Shown here: in pieces, positions 42,262-53,070 of the stretch
Layout of the letters: every line of letters begins with the position of its first letter
How positions within the stretch are numbered: the stretch's first letter is position 1
Assembly (NCBI GenBank): GCA_011319805.1
Contig: SJRY01000105.1
Span: 17,501-76,641, forward strand
Direction of reading: 5' to 3'
DNA: 59,141 bases
From: Macrocybe gigantea
Taxonomy: Eukaryota; Basidiomycota; Agaricomycetes; Agaricales; Callistosporiaceae
Made by a program: the position numbers and the translations under genes
The notes under the pieces: generated by a model
Seen by the model: the letters and a program-made list of their open reading frames with translations, nothing else
Told to the model about the DNA's origin: nothing
The model's database searches: none

Positions 42262-42581
42262 TGTTAGGCTAGACGAATCTCAGAAGGACTCGGGCAGACT
42301 AAGTGCGAGAGTGGTCTTGAGATGATGGCAAAAGGAATATTAAGCCTAGCGTTACTGGTACATCTGGGAGTCCTTATATACACTACAGTACTCGAGCACG
42401 GACCATGGGCTGCGCAATGCTGTGGACTGCGGATGAGTAAGACTGGAAGGAGATGACTCAGGATGACTAGGGAAGTGAGATGACTCGATGGCTGCGCACT
42501 GCGCAGCATGATGGGGGAGATAAGGGATGTGGGAAAGATAAGATAAGAAAATGAATAGTCCTTTGGGCGGCGTCTGTAACA
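42262..42581 (-). repeat. Gy1 LTR, 5' LTR of B and second inversion breakpoint
   Basis: 320 bp, TGTTAGGC...TCTGTAACA. The right flank GATTG (42582-42586) pairs with the reversed flank of the LTR at 4600-4919, not with AAGAC on the other side of B. Confidence 0.93.
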
Positions 42582-43033
42582 GATTGGCCAGGTGATACAT
42601 CCCAGGGCCTCAGCACCATTCACCTTGATTTTGCAAATGGTAAGTGGAGGTAATGGTGAACAAGAATAAGCTTTCTGAATCCCCTTAGGTCAAGAAACAG
42701 AAAGCAATGGTGCATCTGAGTAAAGCAAGGTTTTGAAAAAAAAAAATTCTAGAATATGTATTATTTATGGGAATATGTGTATAGCAGGAAAATATATGCT
42801 ATGATGGGAAAACAGCTGATATGCATATGTCCAAGCCATCACACAGTGCTCACATTGAATCCCTAGCAGACATGTTCCTTAGCCTGTAAACGAATATGTC
42901 ATTTCAATAAATGCCTCACCAGTTGTCATTAATCCACGTAGGTTGAGACCTGACCAAAATCCAAGGAGCAGCACCAACTGTGTTCTTAGGAAGCCACCGG
43001 AAACCCTTCCCTCCATTGGAAATGCTCATCACC
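42582..43033 (-). pseudogene. Downstream piece of a gene relic split by the MULE
   Basis: Near 42905-43033 the minus strand reads MSISNGGKGFRWLPKNTVGA and PWILVRSQPTW. This continues the frame interrupted at 46944 by the MULE. The rest of the stretch to 42582 shows nothing. Confidence 0.4.
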
Positions 43034-46000
43034 ACTGAACGCTATTCACCCAGCAGATTTGTCAATCACGTGACCTTCCGGAAATCTCCGAACGCCCTCG
43101 TTCCTGGTCAATTTTGGTTATCAGAGTGCTCATCAGTTGGAACTTGGACGAAAAGATGAGCCAGACGGAAGTAAATGAGGGTGATGGATAACATAGCAAA
43201 ATTGTAACATGGAGAGACAAACAACGCGTGTAGAGTAGAACAATTTTCATCACGTCGCATGCCAAACGTCCCAGATCAGAAGAACACGGCCAAAAATGGA
43301 TACATCGGACCAGACGCGGCATTGTGCACGTTGTCAAAAGGAGAAATGCCTCGATTCTGCGAATTTCAAGCCATGTGGCTCAGGGGAGTTCTTGAAGACG
43401 TGTCGCGAGTGTTCGAAGCGCCGATTGGATACCTATGCGGCCAAGCGAGGCAACGCTGACAAAGAAAATGTCAATCCGCAAGCCAAAACAGAGGAGGACC
43501 CTGGGAGATGGCAGGAAGGCGGTCATGATGAAGACTGAGATGAAGATAGCAGTGGATTGTCAAATTTGAGTCTCAACACGTTTCTGAACTCAATTTCTGA
43601 CATCATTGATTTGAAGACAATGACTGCATGTGTCAATGTGTCTAGTTTGGACAGCTCAGCTCATCTCTGGGAGAAAGCTGACAAACTTGTAGATTTGATC
43701 TGGAAACGGTTAAATTATCGGTTTGTGTAAGTAATATGGATACATCTGCCCCTCTTCGATAACTGAAACTGTAGGACTTAGTTACCATAGCAAATATGAG
43801 GCCAAACACGACTCTAGCATCCGCTTCATGTATCACTGTGCTCAGCAAAATAAACGTCAACAGGCCTCGAAGAAAAGCACTGTTGAAGGGGTTAAACACC
43901 AAGACAAGGGATCAATGGCCTCCTTTGATTGCAAAGGCTGGATCTTTATCAAATTCAATGCCCTAACACTTGCTGAAAACATTGTTATTGTCACACTCAA
44001 GCATCATGAAGACCACATACCATATTGGTGTATTGATGTGCCAGGTGAAATTCAGAATTATGTTCAGAGCAAGAGTGCCAGTCAAACCCCATCTCAGGTA
44101 TAATGAAAATAAATATAAGATTTCTTTTTTAATGTCTCATTTCTAGCTATGGACTGAGATCTTAAAAACTCATCCTACTCCATCTTTCTCTCGAAAGGCC
44201 ATATACCATATTTGGGCAACCGAAACCAGCAAACAATGGCAGCAGAATGTGGATGAGGTTGAGTCTGCTTGTAAATTAATACAGGAGGCTTCTACCACTT
44301 CAGAAAACCTAGCACCACAATATGTGGTTGAACCCATTCCATTGCATAATGAGCTGGGATTCATTGCCATTGCCTTTGCACTACCAGAAATTATCTGTCA
44401 GTGGGGAGGCAAAGTACATGAAATTGCACTTGACTCTGCTTGTGTGTGCCGAAAACTTGTTTCAATGGGCTTTTTACATATTAACAGTTCCTTGTTGACA
44501 GGGAACACTAACAAGTCTCGATTCGAAGTTTTTGCCCTCCTCGGAGAAGTTTATGGCTCTGGTTGTCCACTTGGATACCTTCTAATACAGTCCCCAGCAA
44601 GTGATGAACTTGAATCAGGGTCTCCTGCAGGTGGAAAACAGAGATACTTGACAGATTTGCTCAAGCATTTCCATGACTCATGGAAGGCGAGACCCATTAT
44701 TACACTGACAGATAAAGATTTCTTGGAGATCAATGCATTTCGTTCTGTCTTTCCAGATGCCAAACATCAGTTATGTTTCTGGCATTGTCTCCGAGCAATC
44801 AAAACTCGACTCTCTATCCTACGGCGCAGGCCATGCTACTATGATGTTCTTGAGGTGAGGAAGGAGTTTGAATGGATTGATGCGAGTTTCATCCCTATAG
44901 CCCAAGCAGAGGAACCTATCGTAAGTTTCCTTGTCAAATTTGATTGAATATAACTAATAGAAGGCAAGGATAATTCCGTTTCACAGAAGCAGATTCTGCA
45001 TTTGACAATCCACTTCAATGGGCAATCACAAAATGTTGCACCAGAGCCAACCCCTTGTCCCCCACGTCTGACTATCAGAATCAATGGTCGCGTCCAGACT
45101 GTGACCCCATTACCCCGACGTCCAAAAGATATCCTCGAATTTCCACGTGCAGAGGACATTGAGGCAGACGGTCTCGAACACAACAACAACTTGGATGATG
45201 GCAAGGAGCATAGGAACCTATTGGATGATGTCGATGAGTATATTGCCCGAGATGATCAAACAGACATGGATGACGCACCAGACTGGATGGTAGAGGAAGG
45301 AGAAACCACTGTCAACGACCCCGAATACACATTCTGTCCAGCTCCTCATCGTCACCAACTCCTACATATGTTCACGAAGCATTTTTGTCAGCACCCGATC
45401 TTCCCGGAGCGCCTTAGTGCCGAGTCGTGGACTTGCGAACAGATCCGTGCAAATGCTGTGTGGGAGATGTATCAGTTCTGTCAGCAACGGGGGCTTCGAG
45501 AAGTCTGGGGTATATGTGGGCAAACTGGTACTCGCCCCAGAGATGGAAACTCTGGGCACGCTCATCATCGGAACACTTATCATGACTACGAATGACAATG
45601 AGCGTTGAAAACTTCTGGAAGATACTCAAGCACGATTACCTGCATCATCACATACACCCGCGACTTGACCATCTCATATGGATTCTCATCTATCGCGTCA
45701 CACTGGCATATTTTGCATGAATGGGTTTTCTGCAGGATACCTACTGACTAGGGTGCACAAGGGAACTACGGACATACCAGAAATATTTGAAAACTGCCTG
45801 GTTGAAGTTAAGCGAAGCCATTGCGCAAAAATGGAAAAAAATACATTACCGATGTGGAGGAGTGGACGTGCAATTGTGGGTGCCAGAAATATGATTGCCA
45901 CCACCTATGCAAGCACCTTGTTCATGCGGTTGGACGTCCATCAGCCGAGTTTTGGAGCCAAGTGGTTCGGTGGCGTACCATGCCTATTTATAGGCATCCG

Positions 46001-46934
46001 CAACTTGTACCAAAGACTGCCACTGGGGATACATCCTCACTGACCAAGGCTGCATATGTCGAGCCCGAGGCAGGAAGTATTACGGACAGGGACGACGGGG
46101 ACTGGTCGGGCGATCCAAACGTGCTGCAGGGCGGTGGCAGGTGGCGGGATCTGTTGGAAAAGGAAACAGTCAGTAAGCGGCGTAGGGACACTGACGAAGA
46201 CGACTCAGCGCCATGCCCCAAATGGCCCAACGTTGAAACAAATGAACCAGATGTGGAAAGTGCACTGCCCGAGTGTATTGACCTCACTATGGATTCGTCG
46301 GATATGGAGTCGCTGGATACAGCATCGCAGAATGGTGTTACCCTTCATGGTTCGTCACCAGGTTATGCTAGTGAAAGCGAGGAAGAAGAGGTGAGTACTG
46401 TGTTTATTGAAAGACCTGAAACTCACCTTTGATAGCTTGATCGCATTATCGAGGACATGCGAAAATGCGCGCAAACCGCCCGAGAATGGGCGGACATGGT
46501 CGACCAACAAATCCCTCATCGAAACAAAATTGCCCTCAGGCAATGGCACAAAGAAACTCGAAATTCCGCAAAATATTTCGAGAACTTCATGTCAGATATT
46601 CGCCGCCTCGAGGAGACTGGGCGAGTGCGTGACAACACGTGGGGAGGGAAGGATCATGTTTCAAGGAGGCGGATGAGGAATACTATGGGCTATCAAGTGA
46701 ATGTGGGCCCTCGTCATGCTGGGAACTAGTAAAAGAATGGAGAACTTACTGACTTGGTGCAGACTCACAGAGCATATAAGTCCCTTGATGATATCACCAT
46801 AACCGAGTTGCTGCCTCAGTCATCGGTTGGCTCAGGGAGTGCAATGAAAAATTTCAAAATTGTCGCTGAACAAGGCACACGCAGAATTCCGAGATCACGT
46901 GATTGACAAATCTGCTGGGTGAATAACGTTCAGT
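43034..46934 (+). mobile_element. MULE (Mutator-like) DNA transposon with 9-bp duplications
   Basis: Terminal inverted repeats of about 43 bp (ACTGAACGCTATTCACCCAG... against the inverted right end, two mismatches) and perfect 9-bp target duplications CTCATCACC at 43025-43033 and 46935-46943. A 9-bp duplication with a SWIM-domain transposase is diagnostic of MULEs. Perfect duplications point to a fairly young insertion. Length 3901 bp. Confidence 0.95.
43296..46729 (+). pseudogene. MULE transposase, five exons, damaged
   Basis: Inferred exons 43296-43726, 43782-44097, 44147-44920, 44987-46390 and 46436-46729; introns of 55, 49, 66 and 45 bp, all GT-AG. The N-terminal zinc motif (HCARCQKEKC...CRECSKRR) is followed by the MULE core: NTNKSRFEVFALLGEVYGSG, LTDKDFLEINAFRSVFPDAK, HQLCFWHCLRAIKTRL. 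Exon 4 has an acidic linker, the conserved Trp-rich segment (YMWANWYSPQRWKLWARS) and a SWIM zinc finger (WTCNCGCQKYDCHHLCKHLV). The last exon is a helical tail. Damage: TGA at 43536; one base lost near 45506; TGAs at about 45583, 45720 and 45750, each likely a former CGA; another shift near 45830. It is not functional, so movement of this copy would need a transposase in trans. Confidence 0.85.
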
Positions 46935-46943
46935 CTCATCACC

Positions 46944-47404
46944 CAAAGCTTGTCACGCCATGCATCTGGAACCCACACAAGCTGTGAAGACCTTTTCCAG
47001 AGCTGAAGACAGCATGCATCAACTGTCTCCTTAGTGGTACCTTCCATAATTTTCTTCCAGTTCTGGAAGTAGATGCAGCTTGGATAATTCTGCACTGTAC
47101 CAGGGGTTTGTTAGCGATATCCTGGAAACATGTTTTTGAATGCTCGCCACCTTTCAGTATTATTGCTGACCTTGTAGAGGCAACAGTGCCAGATGTCACT
47201 AAGTTGGAGGTTCGTGTAAAGGTCCTTAGTGATGGTGAGGTGATCTGTGAGCTTCAGGTAGGGTTTTCTACCACCTCTTGGATTAGATGATTTACTAACA
47301 ATGTCCAAAAGCATTTGGTGCCAGATACTGGTTACTTGCTCATTGATGCTAAGAGTTTTATTGTCCTCATCCTCATTGAGGTCAACATTAGACCCTTCGT
47401 CCAT
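46944..47404 (-). pseudogene. Unrecognised gene relic interrupted by the MULE
   Basis: Frame 47111-47404 (NEQVTSIWHQMLLDIVSKSS, DIWHCCLYKVSNNTERWRAF) continues in the same sense at 46939-47095 (NYPSCIYFQNWKKIMEG, WVPDAWRDKLWVMR) up to the MULE and resumes beyond it at 43033. The 9-bp duplication lies inside codons of this frame. The Trp-rich, soluble sequence resembles a lineage-specific mushroom protein, but I cannot name the family. Confidence 0.5.
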
Positions 47405-47493
47405 GGGTAGTGCCAGTAAGCTGTGACCTGATACTCTAAGGTGAATAGAACAGGCTCTGGTTCTCTAGTAAGGTTGATATATAAGGGAGTGCA

Positions 47494-48990
47494 TTACATT
47501 CTGTTATTGATGCCTTGACTCTGAGGAATCAAAAAACAAGGGATGATTCCAGTTTGAATATGTTTAGAATGTAGGTTCTCGAGATTCATCTTGAAGAAAA
47601 AAATGAATGTGGAAGGAGAGAGATTAGAGTCAAGTGCAAGCCTAGGTGATTGAGAGTTGAGTTGTATTGGGTGTAGGAAGATCATTCCATAAGGATTGTA
47701 GGGCTGAGAGAAGATGGCATCTTTCTTTTCCTCCTCCTCCTCTTCTTTCTCCTCCTCATCATCTTCCAACAAGTTGTCCTTTTCATGTCTATAGCCTTTC
47801 CAATAGAGCAATGTCTCATCAGCAGTATCCTCTTCGACACAGTGGGGAAGAGCAGCATGCATGATACTGCATGATGTGGGTTTGTCATCAGGACAGGAAT
47901 GCAGTCCATTAATGAGCCAAACTATGGTAGCTGTTAGGGCAAGAGACTCTCCGTGGATGCAAAACTCAGGCTCAGCTTCTGCTTGCATAGCTAGGATGGT
48001 AGTAAATGCCCTCAATCGCACAGATCAGTAGATCCTACAATCTATTTTTCAATAGCTGCATCAGTTCATTCAAGAAGGGACTTACCACCACTTGTCCTTA
48101 GGAAATGCTAACAAAGATGGCTTGACAATCTCACTCATCAAGTTTTGGAGTATGGAATAGGCATGTTGGTAAGGTATGCAGACTTTGACCTGGGCATTTG
48201 AAGCAATGGTTGAGATAGTGCTTGTGTACATATTCAAAAGGTCCACGATAAAGGAGCATGGTTGTTGAGATTGCATGGCCTCTTTGACAGTGATGGCTTT
48301 GCCATAATGACCATCTTCCAGATTATATGTGAGAGATTTATCCGTTGAGTACATCTGGAAATATTCAGCATTGTAGAATCCCCTGGCATGATAGCCCACA
48401 CTACTGCACCATCCTGGAGGGTAACTCTCAAGTTTCTAACAAGGGCATCCAGATTGTCATGGGATAAGACTTTGGTACCAACTGAAAGCTGGCTATTTTT
48501 ATGCAGAGCCCAGAACTGTTCTGCTTCAAGAGTGGGAGGCCAATCTGAGATGTTGTTAGGATGAAGGCTGGCGTAGGCTGGCTGCAGCCCTTTCTCATAA
48601 AAATCCACTTCCTCCTCTAGGTGAAGACAAGGGTTTTGTTTATCCTTGGAATAAAGAGCGGGGAAGAAGATATGGAGCATGTGATGATTGCCCCAAAACC
48701 CGAGTTTGAAATTGGGTATGTGATGCAATGGGATGTTTTTGAAGCATTCCTAAGGTTGGTTTAGAACATTGTTATGCATCAACAATGATGCTTATCTCAT
48801 GAAAATCCACACATGCTGGATAGGTCAGATGAATATTAGTAGTCAAGACCTCCACTTTGCGAGGCAGGATTATAATGCTGAGATCACCTGCAAGGCAGAT
48901 GTTTTCTGAAAGGCCAATGAGGGAGTTATAGTCCCTGATGACAGATATGATGTTGTTGAGGTTGATACAATTGGGCTCCATGTCCAAAAT
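47494..48990 (-). pseudogene. Unrecognised gene relic (LHxFFPALY-type)
   Basis: Minus-strand frames 48234-48728 (LGFWGNHHMLHIFFPALYSK, EEEVDFYEKGLQPAYASLHP, DWPPTLEAEQFWALHKNSQ), 48082-48399 (GFYNAEYFQMYSTDKSLTYN) and 47494-48021 (acidic Glu-rich run) succeed each other, and 48772-48987 may be a further piece. This order of motifs recalls an expanded, uncharacterised agaricomycete family from memory. Frames change repeatedly, so it is a relic unless introns explain part of it. Confidence 0.45.
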
Positions 48991-51322
48991 GGCCTGTTGG
49001 TGAGTACCATCCTCATTTCATGTTTCACCACTCAATGCAAACCTTAGCATGGCCTTCTGGTCTACAGCCCATAATTCTTGGGCTTTAGCCGTGAAGTTAC
49101 AGACAGTATATGAAGAAAAGGCATCCATAGTTGGGTGGTCTTTTACAGATGATAGAAGCTTTGTGAGTGAGGATTGGAGGTTGGGGTATTATTGTTGTTG
49201 TTGTTTTTAGGTCTGAAGATGAAAGATGGAGAGTTGACCTTTGATATCAGGTCAGGACAGGGTGGATTGGGATAAACCGTTAACAGTTAACTATTATATC
49301 TATTGGCTGGACTTGGAAAGATATTGGTATCATCAAGTAGTCAACTGAACTGAACCATATCTCGATTCAACATTATCTTGATCTAGCAATATGACATCAA
49401 AGATATATAAATGTGATAAATATATTTCAAGCAGCATGGCCTATTACAAATTGTGAACTGAGTGCAATCTTATTCATGTTGTCCATTCTTAACTTTTCGT
49501 CATTTCATGCCATGCAAGGTTACTAGTCTTACTGAGATCAACATTACTAGAAAGGCTACTAAGAGCACACTTTCTTTGTTGTCTGTTCCCAATGTTCCCT
49601 TTTAATAGTATGCATGAAAGCAACAGTTTTACTAAGACAAAACATCAATAGAAATGTGCCTCAGGCACTTCTTGTTCAGCTGTCCTTTTGACTTTCCCTT
49701 CATGTAAGAGGAAACCCTGATCTCAGGGTATGCCCAGGTCCAAATTTGAAAGAGGCATGAAAATTACTTTCCAATGTTTTTTGACATGTCATTACAATTT
49801 TCTATTGCTATTGACTCAGTTTGTCTATCAACATAACTTGACCTGCCCAAGCCAATCAGTATGACTTGATCTAACTCCCATTTTAAACCAGTTAGTCAAG
49901 TTTCAAAACTGATCTATCTGGGCCCAAGCTGGATTTGACCTACCCTAGACTGATCCTAGCTAGAATGAGAAAAGATAAGAAAAAAAAACCACAGCATCTA
50001 GGATTCCCATGTAGTCCTCCACTATAGTACTGACTAGGTGGCACTCTGGTTAACTGTGCAGATTGGATGGGATGCAGTGCTTTCAGAGTCCTATAGCTGT
50101 GGATATCAAGAGATGCCATTTACAGCAGTCCAGAAGAAACTGGGCTATAAGGTTACTTGAGTATTGGTAGTTATATGCCTATGGCATAGCCTTGTTCACA
50201 AGAATGGTGTTGGGAATTTACAACTAGGTGAAAAATAAGCAAAATTTATATTATACTAATTGTACATATTTTCTATTAATTATATCATAATAGATTTTGC
50301 AACATTGACTATGTGGTTTTATCAGCAGCCAAGGGTGAGCAAGTACCATGCATTGTCTTGACTTCTGATACTGGTTGCTAATATTCCAAAAATTTTCATT
50401 AGCACATGGCACATTTTCCTGCTGAAATGCAAATTGGCACAAATGCAGTTATTGAATTTGTAGTGCCTAGCTGGCATATCAATGCACATGCACCTGATTG
50501 CCATGCCAATTTTGCCTTGGCCTATTAGGATGGTTCAGGACACACATGTAGTGAAGAGATCGAGGTAACTTGGATAGGTACAAATCTATTAGGACTGAGC
50601 ATATGGGAAATGAGATCAGGTGCCTGGGATGAGGTTTTCAATAGTCAGTAGAGTGGACTGAATCACTGGAGGATAGTAAGTTTCAGCAAGTTTTTTTTTA
50701 CATTTCACCTTGTCTTAAGAAAAAAAAAACATTTATATAATGGATTTAGGAGAACAATTCTGGGGCCCTAAACTATCACGACACACAAGCGAGTGGTTAA
50801 CCTCTGCGTGGTCCAACTGGGTAGTGCTAATAAACCCTCCTCTCCTAGCTAGAGAAAAAGCCCAGAGAAATAACTGGATAACAAACTCAAGTGCACCTAA
50901 GCATGCGGATAAAAGGCTTAAGTCAGAATCGAGAAATGTACTAGCATTGCTACTACTATCTGAAAAGCAGAGAGAGCCACAGCAACCCTGGGGCCCAAAA
51001 TCTGCTCACCCACTAACAAGTGGCTCGATTCATTGTAAATGATTGAAGCTGGTAGGAATCATTGTAGGGAGTGTAAACCAAAGCAAACCAATCAAAGGAT
51101 GAAAACCCTACAATGCATCCTCATCTCTTGAATAGACAATGGAGCAGGACAGTACTTAAGGGTGTGCTTGTTCAACAGGCTTGCTCCTCAGTACCCTTCC
51201 ATGTCCCACATGTCTATCTTGCCAAACCCTCCTCGCAAGGCTAGCAGACACAAGAGATGGCATAGTGACAGTGACCGAGAGGTCATCACAGTTGAAAGCA
51301 CACCCACTATACCCTCCCCCCA
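48991..51322. other. No gene seen
   Basis: AT-rich sequence with short random frames. A GTT-rich stretch occurs near 49190-49205. The frame at 50740-51042 has ordinary composition but no supporting motif. Confidence 0.45.
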
Positions 51323-52262
51323 ATGAAAACCAGGGAACGGAAGCAACAGTGGGAAGATGCAGGTCGACACCAATATGAGGCTCTGGTGAAACTACTATGT
51401 AAGAAGTTGGGGGTGGCCTCTCATACCACTGCGATCAGTGTCTTTAGGGGCGCGACTCTAAGTGGTGTAGGCAGCCACCATCTACAGGACATATATCTTC
51501 ACTGTCAGGTTATTGGAAGGGATGTGAAACCCCTCTAGGTCCTAGGCTATAATCTTGCACAAACGGAGGATTTTCTCCACTTCTGTTGGGACCACCTTAG
51601 GATCCAGCCAATGTCAGTGATGACATCATGGCCTGAACTTCGAAATGGGTGCACATATACCATTCGAGTGGAACCATTCGAGTGGAGTCATGCCAGGCTG
51701 GTTGGTGGTCTTCGGGCCCTTGGTAATGGTATTGGGCTTTGGATATGGGTGCCGGATATGAAAAGCACATCGACGTACTCATACATCATACACAATGTCC
51801 CCCCTGCCATCTTCCTAGACACCATCAAGAACGAGATTGAACTCAACTGGCTGAACTGTAGGGTCACCAACATCGAATGGATTGAGGTCGGGGATATCCC
51901 CTCAAGTTCGCTGAAGGTCCTGCTTGAGCTCCCTGTTAATATGAGGGACTCTAAAACCCTTGCCCTCTTCTGACAGAATTACACAATGGATTTCACGGTT
52001 GGTGATGCAAGCCTCTCTCTGGTATGCGTCCCTACGTGCAGAACCTATAGTGAGGACTACTTCCGTGACCATGCCTGCCATCTTGTGGTGGAATTGGACA
52101 GTCCCAGAATGGCGTGCTGGCCCCTTGTCAGCAGCGATCGAGCTATGGATGAAACCAAACCTGCCCCCTCGTGCAAAGTCTCACAGGAAATATCAGAAGA
52201 CACTGAGACTAAAAGCAAGGTAAGTGGAACTTGAGTTTAGATGAGGATAGAGTACTAACCTA
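51323..52262 (+). pseudogene. Unrecognised gene relic, about 300 codons with one intron
   Basis: A single frame is open from 51323 to 52219 except for TAG at 51536 and TGA at 51971. It contains KLLCKKLGVASHTTAISVFR, FLHFCWDHLRIQP, GIGLWIWVPDMKSTSTYSYI and a C-terminal half (VGDASLSLVCVPTCRTYSED). It ends at a strong intron signal: GTAAGT at 52220, ACTAAC branch, CTAG at about 52262. Mixed alpha/beta composition; no domain recognised. The intron argues for a former host-type gene or a spliced transposon gene. Confidence 0.45.
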
Positions 52263-53070
52263 GAAATAGAATGATGAAGGGCAGGCAGCAAAGCTGAAAA
52301 AGAAGAAGGCAAAGCACGCTGTGAAGGAGGATGTACAATGACCTAGACAACCTCCTGAACATATACACTCATTTACCCATATATAAGCCCTAGTACGACT
52401 CATATAATATATCTGTAGAAACGGTACATAGTCGTGAACATGGATAATCTGTAGCCTCATCAAGTGTGAGTTGTGTGAAATATGAAACGCAAGTAGCACC
52501 TAAGGATTGAAGCATGCAAGGTAAGATCAAGCAAGCAACAACCCCTCAAGTTTTCAAAGTCAATAAGAGAAGTATCACAAGTAAGTCAGCAAGTGAGAAA
52601 ATCTTATTTGCAAATTGTCAAGATGTATTCATTCAATATAAGGTTAAGTCATGAGATGAAGCAAAAGTTTTGAATGGGAAGAGTACATATTAGAAAGTGA
52701 CCAGGGCATAAATCTCAGAATTATAACTGTCTCTTAGTAAACCTATGAAAGCAGGTGAGAAACATACACGGAATGAAACCAGGGGGTCTGGAACTATTCC
52801 AAGGTATAAGGGACCTCAGGTATTTACCTGAAGGGAAAGGTCCGTGGCAGCCCCACAAAGCACAGATAAGCCCTCCTGCACTCTTGGCTGGCCCTGCTTG
52901 ATGGGTCTATATCAGAATACTGGCCCACCCACCACTCTGATGAACTAATGGGTTCCTGCACACAATCATCGAACAACTAATAATGGTTTCTCTCTATGGC
53001 AAATGGTTAACAGGGTTTCAGGACATCAGCACACTCTAGTTCTGCCTGCTGAGACTGTGACCTAGAGCAG
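52263..53070. other. No gene seen
   Basis: No convincing frame, repeat or RNA feature. Confidence 0.4.

Larger units (their letters stand above)
36069..42581 (-). mobile_element. Gy1 element B, near complete, nested in H
   Basis: LTRs at 36069-36388 and 42262-42581 (320 bp each, by eye two differences, both at CpG sites). In between are ORF3, chromodomain integrase, RNase H, RT, protease, two zinc knuckles, gag and ORF0. CpG sites are much better preserved than in H or D, so it is the youngest copy. Even so it has many single-base deletions in short runs relative to H (for example near 37310, 37795, 39259, 39430, 39940, 40635, 41090, 41757). Flanks disagree (AAGAC left, GATTG right) because of the inversion. 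Confidence 0.92.

Noticed and set aside
36069..42581. Element B as a simple insertion with its own target duplication at both present ends
   Set aside because: The flanks are AAGAC and GATTG. They match only after the inversion is undone.
47667..47864. Pro/Leu-rich plus-strand frame near the Glu-rich run
   Set aside because: It is antisense to the acidic repeat of the minus-strand relic.
50740..51042. 100-codon plus-strand frame as a gene
   Set aside because: No motif, no neighbouring exons or splice signals that extend it, and it lies in sequence with many chance frames.
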